64,000 bases of DNA from Manduca sexta (GCF_014839805.1 NC_051115.1:5392600-5456599), one strand, 5' to 3'. Shown: positions 22,801 to 29,254, counted from the first letter of the stretch. Notes: generated by a model not told the origin, from the sequence alone. Numbers and translations are program-made.

Positions 22801-24220
22801 TCAGTAGTAGAGGAGGCCCGTGCAATAGTGGGACAGTATATACAGGGCTGATATTATTAACTTCCTATGTTTAAAAATCACGAGTTTTTAGTAAAAGAAT
22901 TTAATTTGATCCGAATGCAGTTAATTATTATTTTCTGTTCCTCCATTACCGATAGGAAACCGCCATCTTGACTTAATGTAAACATATGGCCGCCACAAAA
23001 TGGCGGGGGCTTACAGTTATGATTTACTAGACGTTTCTTTCATTTTGTGTTTGGATATCTAGTTATTAAAGTTTGGGAGTTTTGATAGTTTGGTATTGTT
23101 TGTCGAATAAATATATCGTGGGTATTACGAGATTTATTTACGGATATTCACAATAAACGATTATATTGTGAGTTCTTTTTTTAATTTATTTATTTTATTA
23201 TGGCTCTGGAAACAAGTCCATTGAGCCCATCTTCCATAATTATATTGTGAGTATTAGGTAGTATTGCCAGACGTCCTGTATTTAACGAGACGTCCCGTAT
23301 TTTAGGCACATTTTAAAACGTCCTGGCGGAACAGACTCTGTCCCGTAAATCGATCGATCTACGATTGACAAATACTCACGCACGCAACGTTCGCTTTTTC
23401 ACATACATATCAATACGACTCGGTTTTTAATTATGATTATAATTGTATTGATTGTTACTAATATGTTAAAACGAATATTATGTTATAACTAATTCGATCC
23501 TCGGTAAATATAAAAAATAAATAAAAATGTCACAAAATAATTTTGTCTCTTATTTGTCCCGGGTAAAAAACTGAAGTCCCGTATTTTTTGCCCATTTAAG
23601 CATCTGTCCCTTATACACTCAAAAAAAAAACTGGCAACCCTAAGAGATTTTCAATAAACGATCAAAGTACCTTTTTCTATCGGGAATGTTGAACAATCAA
23701 AACAAACTTTTTTGCCATATTTACAAATTAAATATTTTGATTGGTGTATTCTCGGGGTTAAAAGCGATGATAGCCTAGTTGATTGTGGAACGCACTACCG
23801 AGACGAATGTCCGCAGATTCAGAACCCAAACACAACTCTGACATTTATAAATTATGTGTGTATTCTTTGTGAATTATCGCTTGCTTTAACGAAGGAAAAC
23901 ATCGTAAGGAAACCTGCATACCTTGAGAAATTCTCTATTAGGAATTTTCGAGGGTGTGTGAAGTCTATCAATCCGCACTAGGCCAGCGTGGTGGACTAAG
24001 GCCTATTCCCTCTCAGTAGTAGAGGCCCGTGCCCAACAGTAGGACAATATATAATACAGGGCTGATATTATTCTCGGGATCGAATCTTTCCATGTGCCCA
24101 AAGCAAAGGTAACATCCAACGTTTTAAATTTATGGCTGACGTATTATGGCACTTACTCCTGTTGTTCTGCGCCTTCGCGGCCGCCAACACAGCCGCCAGG
24201 AGCAGCCACCAGCACTCCAT
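7822..24220 (-). CDS. klg-like: Klingon-like Ig/FN3 cell-adhesion protein, complete ten-exon coding sequence
   Basis: Joined minus-strand exons (24157-24220, 17885-17974, 16987-17114, 13175-13369, 12700-12841, 11535-11632, 10587-10708, 9380-9560, 8805-8972, 7822-7995) total 1362 bases: 453 residues and a stop. Every intron is GT-AG and every phase agrees. Order of parts: signal peptide (1-18), Ig1 (Cys in LPCQ to DAGDYVCQ), Ig2 (LECRAAGNP to GVYACTVDNG), Ig3 (AELLCTV to FGNYSCVADN), one fibronectin III domain (ending VYEAIVQAKNRYGWNEVS) and a hydrophobic C-terminal tail that fits a GPI-anchor signal. Three Ig plus one FN3 plus GPI is the layout of Drosophila Klingon, and the motif RFRLVDGYNLQITDV is typical of that group. 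Klingon acts in homophilic adhesion, photoreceptor R7 development and memory. The protein here is shorter than fly Klingon (about 540) and lacks its serine-rich insert between the two halves of FN3. The paralogue Wrapper is the alternative. The insert and intron content is repeat-rich, but the coding exons are intact. Confidence 0.88.
8440..8600 (-). pseudogene. LINE reverse-transcriptase C-terminal remnant
   Basis: The minus strand reads VGRPPARWSDDLLSLVRTG, then after a one-base shift MRQVEDRVKWCILEETYLQQ and WTKI-stop. This is the known C-terminal tail of RTE-type endonuclease/reverse-transcriptase proteins (GRPPTRW...WMRxAxDRxxWxxLxEAYVQQWT). It is frameshifted and lies in intron 9 of the klg-like gene. 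Confidence 0.7.
8638..8753 (-). repeat. SINE-A tail fragment
   Basis: Reverse orientation: an ATT-type tail, then ATATCAGCCCTGTATTATAT and CGGGCCTCCTCTACTACTGA. The head is missing. It starts about 50 bases into intron 9 of the klg-like gene. Confidence 0.8.
8805..8972 (-). CDS. klg-like: klg-like exon 9: second half of FN3
   Basis: Exactly 56 codons, phase 0 both ends, acceptor ATCGCAG, donor GTGGGT. It encodes QPGRWHDVVLPPPESRGALT, then AVYEAIVQAKNRYGWNE, the conserved G-strand end of FN3. The ATG at its first codon is an internal Met and not a start. Confidence 0.87.
9221..9297 (-). repeat. Rep-F fragment
   Basis: Shares ATGAAGGTTACAGTCTTCGA with an AAATCAG/AAAATTAAAATATATAAAAACCG-type continuation also seen at 26893 and 59580. 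Confidence 0.5.
9380..9560 (-). CDS. klg-like: klg-like exon 8: end of Ig3 and first half of FN3
   Basis: Completes the Ser of YSCVADNSLGRARQ (closing Cys of Ig3), then a linker with SGRPGPARFTSPPL and the FN3 start YTLAFAVDSYPPLDELRLLY. Very GC-rich. Acceptor TTTGCAG, donor GTGAGA, phase 0 at the end. The reading frame stays open a little past the donor (to 9326), but homology favours splicing here. Confidence 0.86.
9765..10020 (+). repeat. Rep-M interspersed repeat
   Basis: Contains CTAGCCGAATTTCAGCCACG, CTCTCTGTTCCTTCTTATAG and GACATGACCGGAGAGAGATC. The same blocks in the same order occur at 53297-53470. Confidence 0.65.
10205..10351 (+). pseudogene. LINE C-terminal remnant, 5' part
   Basis: The plus strand reads LGKRSVGRPRPDGGTNYT in one frame and SDWMHKAADRALAYLGRGL in another: the RTE-type C-terminal motif with frameshifts. 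It is interrupted at 10352 by a 169-base insert and resumes at 10521. Confidence 0.65.
10352..10520. mobile_element. Insert in LINE remnant, possible solo LTR
   Basis: The two halves of the LINE tail meet exactly at GCTTATGT, present on both sides (10344-10351 and 10521-10528). This suggests a target duplication. The insert carries TATATAAG (10427 region) and, about 20 bases later, AATAAA, which is LTR-like. The expected TG...CA ends are not clean, so the class is open. Confidence 0.4.
10521..10563 (+). pseudogene. LINE C-terminal remnant, 3' part
   Basis: Reads KAYVQQWTAKG-stop in the plus strand, the canonical last residues of RTE-type proteins, followed by GATGACGATGAT. Confidence 0.65.
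10587..10708 (-). CDS. klg-like: klg-like exon 7: Ig3 core
   Basis: Encodes VSWYQNSFPLSASERVTMSA then NNHTLLIANVQPEDFGNY. It carries the Ig3 core Trp and the D-x-G-x-Y part of the closing signature. The acceptor is TCCAAG, the donor GTAAGG, and it ends in phase 2. Confidence 0.87.
10825..11430. other. Intron 6 noncoding sequence
   Basis: AT-rich intron of the klg-like gene. No repeat shared with other parts of the window recognised here. Confidence 0.4.
11440..11526 (+). repeat. SINE-A tail remnant beside exon 6 donor
   Basis: GTCAGCGTGGACTAAGGCCT and AGTATATGATACAGGGCTGA identify it. Its ATATTATATTTG tail ends at the exon 6 splice donor (11529-11534). The element is antisense to the gene. 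Confidence 0.7.
11535..11632 (-). CDS. klg-like: klg-like exon 6: start of Ig3
   Basis: Completes a split Tyr codon, then reads PPEITVERSWVHTGEGFRAE and LLCTVLADPPAE with the first Ig3 cysteine. Acceptor TTCCAG; donor GTAACA is weaker than the others. A SINE-A remnant begins within 10 bases of this donor. Confidence 0.85.
11695..12030 (+). repeat. SINE-A, full-length copy
   Basis: Complete element: tRNA-like head with an A-box-like TAGCCTAGTTGG and, about 35 bases on, a B-box-like GGTTCAAATC, then the family body (ACGGTGAAGGAAAACATCGT, GTGTGAAGTCTACCAATCCG) and an ATT-repeat tail. A poly-T run just before it (11651-11670) is separate. Confidence 0.9.
12492..12693 (+). repeat. SINE-A, 5'-truncated, abutting exon 5 donor
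   Basis: Begins mid-body at AACGGTGAAGAAAAACATCG and runs to an ATTATTATATATTATT tail that stops at the first bases after the exon 5 splice donor (12694-12699). Antisense to the gene. Confidence 0.85.
12700..12841 (-). CDS. klg-like: klg-like exon 5: second half of Ig2
   Basis: Runs from acceptor TTCCAG to donor GTGAGT and encodes LGEGPQLQLSRLERHHSGVY then ACTVDNGVGPPVVTEFQLQV. It carries the second Ig2 cysteine and ends in phase 1. A SINE-A tail begins at the sixth or seventh base of the following intron. Confidence 0.87.
13175..13369 (-). CDS. klg-like: klg-like exon 4: end of Ig1, start of Ig2
   Basis: Exactly 65 codons, phase 0 at both ends, acceptor TTCCAG and donor GTTAGT. It opens with DAGDYVCQ (the D-x-G-x-Y-x-C signature closing Ig1), passes through TVEVLVPPSV and carries the first Ig2 cysteine in LECRAAGNPVPSVTWHKL. 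The exon is much more GC-rich than its introns. Confidence 0.88.
13387..13858 (+). repeat. Rep-I, about 470 bp
   Basis: Opens TGTTTTTATTACATAGATAC and ends GACGCGTCTATTTGTAAATC, with CGGGCCCACTCGGGATCACT inside. Other copies are at 16318-16645 (minus), 49971-50399 (plus) and 54603-55066 (minus). Confidence 0.75.
13860..14015 (-). repeat. Rep-D copy
   Basis: Reverse copy: ATGGTAAGTGGAGTTGACTC, AATAGAATGTCGAATGACAA, CACTATGGCGGGTTTTA. Confidence 0.7.
14247..14562 (+). repeat. SINE-A, full-length copy
   Basis: Head GCTGATAGCCTAGTTGCTTG with degraded B box (GTGCAAGTCCC), full body, and a GGGCTGATGATGATG tail in place of the usual ATT repeats. Confidence 0.9.
14975..15156 (+). repeat. Rep-D copy fused to a Rep-C tail
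   Basis: TATCCATTCGGATAGCGACC, then CGCGTTCCGAAAACAGCCTG and GGCCGGCACAATTGTGTCGA. At about 15157 it switches directly to the last 85 bases of Rep-C. Confidence 0.7.
15157..15242 (+). repeat. Rep-C 3' tail
   Basis: TTTCAAGGTGTTGGTTTTTC, GTCGTATCGCTTACAATCAG and TCATTTAAAGCAATAAAAAA: the Rep-C 3' end with its A-rich tail. Confidence 0.7.
15590..15890 (+). repeat. Rep-E copy
   Basis: CCACTACAACTCCTGTAAGC, ATTATCCCGCAACGAAATTA, then AACTAGATAAGCTAGTTATA, the 3' hairpin-forming block. Its 3' half is nearly identical to 18235-18366. Confidence 0.75.
15900..16315. other. Intron noncoding sequence
   Basis: Intron 3 of the klg-like gene, with nothing recognised. Confidence 0.4.
16318..16645 (-). 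repeat. Rep-I copy with internal deletion
   Basis: Both ends present in reverse (CAATGACGTTTTACAAATAG at left, CGTATCTATGTAATAAAAAC at right), but about 140 bases of the middle are missing relative to the 13387 copy. Confidence 0.75.
16650..16700 (+). repeat. SINE-B 3' fragment
   Basis: Only the GCGCCTCTGCCTACC-type end with CACTTCGG is left. Compare 24555-24595. Confidence 0.4.
16706..16965 (+). repeat. Rep-J copy
   Basis: ATAAAACTAAGTCTCCAATG, ACTAAACGGATTTTTGTACG, TACATTACGGTTTTATGTAA. Ends close to exon 3 of the klg-like gene. Confidence 0.65.
16987..17114 (-). CDS. klg-like: klg-like exon 3: Ig1 core with invariant Trp
   Basis: Encodes SLVLLWRRGPAVLTAASLMV then TRDERFRLVDGYNLQITDVG. 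The W is the conserved core Trp of the Ig fold. The acceptor is TGTGCAG and the donor GTACGT, with the exon ending in phase 0. Confidence 0.88.
17255..17870. other. Intron 2 noncoding sequence
   Basis: AT-rich intron, starting with a Rep-F-like scrap (GTAGCTTGCGTGGTCGCGGA at 17221). Nothing else recognised. Confidence 0.4.
17885..17974 (-). CDS. klg-like: klg-like exon 2: first half of Ig1
   Basis: Ninety bases from acceptor GTTACAG to donor GTAAGT. It encodes NDGPRFLSRGHSFRTVVGDT, then LLLPCQVQNL with the first Ig cysteine. Phase 1 in, phase 1 out. Confidence 0.85.
18058..18366 (+). repeat. Rep-E copy
   Basis: TTCCCGCCCTCACACCCACT, GGTGAAGCTCGCCGAGTCTC, GCAATGCGGGTGACAAAATC and AACTAGATAAGCTAGTTATA. 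The most complete intact copy. Confidence 0.8.
18372..18525 (+). repeat. SINE-B 3' part
   Basis: AGTCCGGAGTCTGGAATTGC, GGCGATAGGCTCGCCCCCTA and GCGCCTCTGCCTACCC, lacking the tRNA-like head. Confidence 0.65.
18767..20005 (+). repeat. Rep-G large copy (inverted partner at 37705)
   Basis: Starts TAGCTTCCGCCCGCAACTTC and ends at CTCTACAGATTTATTATAAG. The block 19260-20005 matches 37705-38450 in reverse orientation almost base for base, including a (CAGA)n microsatellite at 19857-19884. Extra sequence near 18840-19260 is not in the partner. Confidence 0.75.
20045..20315 (-). repeat. Rep-C, near full-length
   Basis: Reverse copy: TTATTGCTTTGAATGATGAG, GAGCTTGCCGTTCGCCTGAT, CTGGCTACAATGTCCTTTAA and GACGGACTCTCACATATGAG. 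Confidence 0.8.
20530..20640 (-). repeat. Rep-D fragment
   Basis: AGAGATGATTACCTCTCGGT, then GTCGACAATATTATGCCGGT and GGATACACAGACTGATC. Confidence 0.65.
20935..20995 (+). repeat. Short LINE-type 3' tail
   Basis: ACAGGCTCAATGGACTTGTT, then CAGAGCCGTAATAAATAAAT and A-rich end. The same tail in reverse lies at 23176-23237. Confidence 0.6.
21239..21601. mobile_element. Long-palindrome MITE flanked by TTAA
   Basis: TTAA lies at both ends (21239-21242, 21598-21601). Between them, arms of about 165 bases are almost perfect inverses: GGCGATACCTCAAGGTCCAT at left, ATGGACCTTGAGGTATCGCC at right. Only a few bases separate the arms at the centre (about 21420). TTAA duplication is the hallmark of piggyBac-type insertion, so this is a non-autonomous, hairpin-forming element. 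It lies in intron 1 of the klg-like gene. Confidence 0.9.
21858..22000 (+). repeat. Rep-J fragment
   Basis: ATAAAACAAAGTCGCTTTCT and CGCAACGGATTTTGATGCGA. Followed by two CCCGTGCGAAGCCRGRGCGG scraps (22031, 22120), the end of another common repeat. Confidence 0.5.
22255..22420. promoter_or_regulatory. CpG-rich patch in intron 1
   Basis: A short GC- and CpG-rich stretch (GCCGCGCGCAGTTCCGCCCC, GCGCCCCGGCGGGATGTAGG) in otherwise AT-rich DNA. It does not match any repeat family in this window. It might be an alternative promoter or untranslated exon of the klg-like gene. No splice or core promoter signal settles it. Confidence 0.25.
22569..22857 (+). repeat. SINE-A copy with internal deletions
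   Basis: Head GGTGATAGCCTAGTTGGTTG, B-box region AGGTTCAAACATACC, body with several small deletions, and GGGCTGATATTATT end. Confidence 0.88.
23162..23251 (-). mobile_element. Truncated LINE tail with 14-bp target duplication
   Basis: ATTATATTGTGAGT occurs at 23162-23175 and again at 23238-23251. Between them is a 62-base reverse insert, T-rich at its left and ending with a copy of GGCTCAATGGACTTGTTTCC in reverse. That is a severely 5'-truncated retroposed tail. Confidence 0.65.
23252..23642. mobile_element. Possible MITE with TTGCCAG ends
   Basis: The left end reads ATTGCCAGACGTCC and the right end, reversed, TTAGGGTTGCCAGTTTTTTT. GTCCCGTATTTT repeats inside near both ends. Target duplication not resolved. 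Confidence 0.35.
23762..24073 (+). repeat. SINE-A, near full-length
   Basis: Head GCGATGATAGCCTAGTTGAT and degraded B box (AGATTCAGAACCC), then the full body ending ATACAGGGCTGATATTATTC. It sits about 85 bases beyond (3' of) coding exon 1 of the klg-like gene, in intron 1. Confidence 0.88.
24157..24220 (-). CDS. klg-like: klg-like coding exon 1: start codon and signal peptide
   Basis: The ATG sits in a strong context (ACCATGG) and encodes MECWWLLLAAVLAAAKAQ, a textbook signal peptide, then NNR. The exon ends in phase 1 at a consensus donor (GTAAGT, 24151-24156). The exon itself probably begins at 24262, after an acceptor CTACAG, so the first 42 bases are 5' UTR. Confidence 0.85.
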
Positions 24221-24226
24221 GGTCGC

Positions 24227-24262
24227 TCAGCCAGCGCACCAGCTCGCGTCACACCGCCGCAT
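24227..24262 (-). promoter_or_regulatory. Upstream ORF in the klg-like 5' UTR
   Basis: An 11-codon ORF (MRRCDASWCAG, stop TGA) starts on the first base after the putative acceptor and stops 6 bases before the gene's real ATG. It could only be used if splicing occurs here. If so, ribosomes would have to reinitiate within 6 bases or skip the first ATG, which would lower translation. Confidence 0.4.
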
Positions 24263-24357
24263 CTGTAGACAAGAGCTGGAGTCAGAAAAGTTCTTTGGTG
24301 TTTTCAGAGTATTAGGCACGGATAGTAATAATCATAATCATATGTTAGCATATACAT

Positions 24358-24632
24358 AGACTGCCTCGGTGGCGTAGTTGTATTGCATGTCCGGTACAAT
24401 AGCGCTCTGAGGTCCTGGGTTCGAATCCCGGGTCGGGCAAAGTGATATTTGGGTTTTTCTGCTCAGTATCAGCCCGGAGTCTGGAATTTGTGCCCGATAT
24501 GGCGATAGGCTCGCCCTCTATCACATCATGGGACGGAATATACTTGGCGAAAAGTGGGTGCCCTAGTGGCGCCTCTGCATACCCCTTCGGGGATAAAATG
24601 CGTGATGTTATGTATGTATGTATGTTAGCATA
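24358..24632 (+). repeat. SINE-B, full-length tRNA-derived element
   Basis: tRNA-like head with A-box-like TGGCGTAGTTGTATTGCA and a perfect B box GGTTCGAATCC (24418-24428), then CAGCCCGGAGTCTGGAATTT, GGCGATAGGCTCGCCCTCTA, GCGCCTCTGCATACCCCTTC and a (TATG)n tail. The tRNA-like part does not fold as a functional tRNA without mismatches and has no separate terminator, so it is a SINE. Confidence 0.88.
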
Positions 24633-24894
24633 AAAATATTTTTGTGAGGGTATTTGGGACATATTTTGCTATAACAGACTGGGGCAGGTGGTGGTTGACA
24701 GACGTCCTGGTCGGTTGGTTGGTGAGATATTTATGAAAGTGTTTCTAAAAGTGTATTTGTTATTTTTTTTACCAAAGTCGCTTCAGTATCGTAATACATA
24801 ATAATCATCATAACCATAACCATAATAATCATAATCAGTTATTTGTTAAAAAGGAAAAACATAAAATAATAATGCAAAAGTCAAAGAGAGATAT

Positions 24895-25190
24895 ATATTT
24901 TTTTTTGGGTATCGGACCTCTCAGCCAACACCGGGAGAATCGACTTAGTGACTGCAGGGTCCTGGAGAAAAGTTGGGAGGGGACAGCTGGGAAGGAAGTG
25001 TAGGGGAAAGAAAAGGAGACCTCTTAGGATGGGAGGAGGGGATAAGCCTAGGAATTGTTCTCGAGCCCTTATAGGCCTCAATGTGTACTTACAACCATGA
25101 GGTATACACACTGAACTATGTGCCTAGGGCCGCGACAAATGTCCCCTTTGAGAGCATGAGGTGTGTAGACCGAGTACACAGGAACTGCCT
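24895..25190 (+). repeat. Rep-N copy
   Basis: GTATACACACTGAACTATGT, CGCGACAAATGTCCCC and AGGTGTGTAGACCGAG match, in reverse, the blocks at 63110-63250. Confidence 0.6.
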
Positions 25191-25234
25191 CGGGGGGAAG
25201 ATAAATATAAGGTACAATAGTAAATTAGGTGTTA

Positions 25235-25420
25235 ATATATTCAAAATAGCTTTTCTCTGATGCTCCACCCGTATGAAAAATATTTTTTTAAGACAAAAAG
25301 GGGCCTATAATACTCAGAAATAAAGCAGCTTCCTATTAGTGAAAAAATAATCAAAATCGGTTCAGTAGTTCCTGAGATTAGCGCGTTCTAACAAACTCTT
25401 CAGCTTTATACAGGTTCATG
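25235..25420 (+). repeat. Rep-G fragment
   Basis: CTGATGCTCCACCCGTATGA, GTTCAGTAGTTCCTGAGATT and AACTCTTCAGCTTTATA, blocks also in the 51000-51690 tandem array. Confidence 0.55.
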
Positions 25421-25424
25421 TTGA

Positions 25425-25815
25425 CTTTGCTTTACTAAATGAAACCACATACTCGTCTTCACCTTTGCTGACATTGTACCAAAAATCATCCAATAATAAT
25501 TAACATTTTCACGAAAAATCCTGGTTTTAGTTTTCAGATTTTTTGATCATTTTGTAGTTTAATGCGAATATGGCTTGTGAGTGTATTTCTGACTGAAAGT
25601 ATGTTGTTGCATCTGCAACGAATTCTCTTAGAGTAGTAGTAGTGGCAATAAGGCGCGTAAAATTAAAACAACTTTTTGTTAGTATTTATTTTGTTCGAAA
25701 CTTACATTTTTTATTTTACATCTATGGCTCAAGTAACTTATTGTAGTGTTATTTCCAAGTAGATAAGTACGTGGTTTCATTTAGTAACGCGATGTACAAA
25801 TTACCCTATATAATA
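25425..25815. mobile_element. Diverged copy of the TA-flanked MITE
   Basis: Shares AAATGAAACCACATACTCGT, TGTAGTTTAATGCGAATATG and GTGGTTTCATTTAGTAACGC with 6047-6443. The left terminus is worn. Confidence 0.7.
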
Positions 25816-26149
25816 GTATAGGATATAAAAAATATATATGTTTTATCTTTTTAAATATTTTTTCATTTACAATTTCCGAGAAACAAAACGAAAATCGAAT
25901 GCAATACACGTTCAGCCAAATCAATATCTACTCACGAAATATCCCTAGGCATTAGCAAATTAAAAAAAAAACAATGCATCATACTTGTCCAATAGAAGTC
26001 ATAAATTTTCAATAGGTTAGCGCTATAATTGGCGGGCACCCTAGCTCCGCTCGATTGATTCCAAGGGTGGTTAAGGGGAAGAATGAATTGTAAGTAGAAT
26101 TGGGATGTGCGTAATGCCTGCTCAGGATAAAGGCAGTTTGCTTTTGTAC

Positions 26150-26450
26150 ATTATTTTATATGTAACAGAAAATAATACGAAAAAGATTTTCTGCGAAGTC
26201 AGAATTCAAATTGGTTGAAAAATAAGCCTCTTATTCATATGAAATGGGTGTAAATGTTGAGTCGTGGTTTATCGTGCTGTCTTTTTCTCATGCACGCAGC
26301 ATTATGGCCGGTGACAGTCAGTGACGTCACAGTTTGCTATTACTGTCATTTGCCAGCTACACTTTCCACCAAATTTCAATATAACTTATTATTGCGTGGA
26401 TTTTGAGAAATTTCTTTCCGTTAGATGACATGCATGTATTTAAAAAGAAG
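26150..26450 (+). repeat. Diverged repeat pair member (partner at 7130)
   Basis: TATATGTAACAGAAAATAAT, CAAATTGGTTGAAAAATAAG and GTGACGTCACAGTTTG follow the order seen at 7130-7450. Confidence 0.45.
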
Positions 26451-26469
26451 TATTCAATTACCCTATTGT

Positions 26470-26605
26470 TTTTTATGGAATGACGAGACGAGTTTACCAC
26501 TGTCCTTATGGTAAGCGATATGACCGTCACTAAGCAGTAACATACGGAAATTTGTATTACAAACTGCGCGATACTCCATTACGTTCCTCATCAGACATAA
26601 GATGT
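26470..26605 (-). repeat. Rep-C fragment
   Basis: TGGAATGACGAGACGAGTTT, ATGGTAAGCGATATGACCGT and GATACTCCATTACGTTCCTC, degraded. Confidence 0.6.
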
Positions 26606-26892
26606 TACCCAGATTTTTTTATTATAATATAAAGAATAATGTATGATACAACCATTATGTTTCTGTAGAATTACGTAATTAGCGTACCGTTGTTTTTGAC
26701 TATTACTTTTCTTTGAAACATTTCAGTATTGCATGTGATATTTAACGAGCCTTGAGTTTTTATCTAAATTTATGTGTCGAATAAATCTTTATTTCTTTCA
26801 CTCTGCTTTCTTATTATTTTCATTTAAATTATAAAAAGATTAGATTCTACATAATAATTTCTTATGTTTACGCGAATGTTAGACATTGAAAT

Positions 26893-27005
26893 AAAACTGT
26901 TTTACGGATTCTATCGCGGTTTTTATATAATAATTTTCGTTTCAAAGACATTACAGCCTCTGTGGTCACGGAGCGGACTGCGTAGCCTGCAGTCTTCAAA
27001 ACTAT
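26893..27005 (+). repeat. Rep-F copy
   Basis: ACGGATTCTATCGCGGTTTT, ACAGCCTCTGTGGTCACGGA and GCAGTCTTCAAAACT. Confidence 0.6.
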
Positions 27006-27334
27006 TTTAATTGTACCAAACATAACTAAAAATTCCCGCCATTTTTATATTCGCTTTAACAGTCAATTCCGCACGGTTGCGTCGCCGAATGAAGGGAGCA
27101 GGGGTCGCACGCACTGTTTGTCTGACAAACATATTAAATTCCTCGGAATTTAACATGACTTGCTTTCATTTAACATTACTTCTAACTATGGCAGACGTCA
27201 GCTTGTTGCCAAAAGACATTAGGAGGCGTTTTAATTGATGCAACTGGGGTTCTCTATTGGTTCTTCTTTTTAACAGATATGAAATAAAGTATATGTACCT
27301 GTAAAATGTTATACATTATTTAGATTTTTTTTAT

Positions 27335-27471
27335 TACTTTGATTGACGAGACGAGCTTGCCGTTCACCTGATGGTAAGCGATACGACCGATAAGCAAAAG
27401 AAACATCATCACCTTGAATTACAAAGTATTGTTTGGTATTCCACTGCGCTCATCATCCTGAGACATGAGAT
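27335..27471 (-). repeat. Rep-C fragment fused to SINE-A
   Basis: ATTGACGAGACGAGCTTGCC to CATCCTGAGACATGAGATGT, then a direct switch at 27472 into the body of a SINE-A. Confidence 0.7.
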
Positions 27472-27700
27472 GTTTTCTAAAGTTATGTGTGTATTGTTTG
27501 TGAATTATCGCTCGCTATGGTGAAGGAAAACATCTTGAGGAAACCTGCATACTTGACAAGTTCCTTATAGCAATTTTGAGGGTGTGTATAGTCTACCCGC
27601 ACTACAGCGTGGTTGACTAAGGCCTAATCCCTCTCAGTAGAGGAGGCCCAGCAGTGGGGCAGTATATACAGGGCTGATATTATAATATATTATTTACATT
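27472..27700 (+). repeat. SINE-A, headless
   Basis: Begins TTTTCTAAAGTTATGTGTGT (mid-element) and runs to CAGGGCTGATATTATAATAT. Confidence 0.8.
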
Positions 27701-27861
27701 GTACACATTGCAGCTAACTTCACATTCGTCAACAAGTTTAGGGACGGTTCCTTGCAGCTATCTCAGTGCAACAAGATACTTTGAGGCCGACCCGTATGCG
27801 GCGAAAGCCACTGCGGGACGGCCTATATACATATACCTATATAACAGCGCTGATATCTTAT

Positions 27862-28150
27862 ATATATAAAAATGAATCCCTATTTCGCTTGGTCATGCCG
27901 TCACGCGTGAACGGCTGGACCGATTTCACAATTTTTTTGTTGTGTTTATTATTGTCAGGAGAAGGTTCTTATGAAAGAAAAAATTCAAAAAATTGCGCGG
28001 AAAATTAAAAAAGTTAAGAAAACTTAACGAAAATATTAATTTTATATAACTGTCAATTGTTTGAAATAACTGTCAGCAATTGACAATGCGCGCTGCAAAA
28101 TCATAGTTAAGACGGGACAACGTCTGTCGGGTCAGATAGTTATAATATAA
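27862..28150 (+). mobile_element. Rep-H, Helitron-like non-autonomous element
   Basis: Opens TCTTATATATATAAAAATGA after an A, and its 3' end reads GGGACAACGTCTGTCGGGTC followed by a mutated AGATAGT. Copies at 52076-52354 and 57124-57320. A TC start after A and a CTRR end before T (best at 52354) is the Helitron insertion pattern. Confidence 0.5.
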
Positions 28151-28572
28151 ATGTCTACCTGAAATCTAACTCAAATTTGAGGTTGATTTATTGATTCGCC
28201 TCTTAATATTTAATACACATAATTAGTTTTTCAACCTTTTCCAACCCTCAGTTTACGAATGCACTCAGAGGGGGCGGTAAACGCGCTCCCGCGGTTAAAC
28301 AGATTAAATTGGAGGCAAAAGTTACTGTCGGATCAAATTGGGGACGAAAAGAATTATTGACATTGAAAAATAAATAGGTATTAATGGTTTTTGGTCCCTT
28401 AGTTGTTTTTTTCTCGCCCCTTTGGCTTTTCATAGCTTCTGCTCGCGGGTCCGCGCGCCATTCATTACATCACGCCTTTGTCCCCGCAGTGATAAGCAGA
28501 GAAGAAGCTAGTGTACCTATTTTCTCATTGTATATCGTCCTATGATATAGAGGGCGAGGATATCGCCATATA

Positions 28573-28893
28573 TAATTATAATAATATCAGCCTTGTATTA
28601 TATACTGTCGTTCTGCCGCACGGACCTCCTCTACTGAGAGAGATTAGACCTTAGTCCACCACGCTGTAGTGCGGGCAGACTTCACACACCCTCAAAATTC
28701 TTAGAGAATTTCGCAGATATGCAAGTTGACTCGCGATGTTTTACTTCACCGTTAAAACAAGAGGTAATTCACAAAGTATACATAACTTTAGAAAAGTCAA
28801 AGATGAGTGAGTACACTTAGTTCCTTTTTTTTTACCTGCGATCTTTCTCCTCGGCAGTACGTTTCATTCACAACTAAGCTATCTCCGCCTATT
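28573..28893 (-). repeat. SINE-A, full-length copy
   Basis: Reverse copy from an AATATCAGCCTTGTATTATA tail to the head CACAACTAAGCTATCTCCGC. The B-box region is damaged. Confidence 0.85.
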
Positions 28894-29254
28894 GCCATAT
28901 CGGGCACTAATTCCAGATTTACGGATAATACTAAATACATAAATTCAATATGCCCACCATTTCCGGGATAAAGATTGAGTTATGTAGATTGTAACGATTT
29001 TTCAAAATCAGTCAAATAGTTTAAAAGTAATAAAAAATAATAATAATAATAATAATCTTTTAAATTCAAAATTTACTAATAGCAAGTAAATTATGCATGC
29101 TGTAGTTTACTGTAAGCAGAGACACCTAGCTATCTTCTGCCGTTATACTGCTATATGTGAAAATAATGTAATGTGTGTTCTCTGTTGTGAACTCTCAAAA
29201 TAAATATATAAGTAGTTTTTGACTTCAGTTATAAACATACAAAAAATATTATTA

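Noticed and set aside
24358..24440. Functional tRNA gene
   Set aside because: Perfect B box, but the tRNA-like part continues straight into the SINE-B body and has degraded relatives at 36430 and 18372.
24881..25111. 76-codon minus-strand open frame
   Set aside because: Wholly within Rep-N; the other copy at 63110 does not keep the frame.
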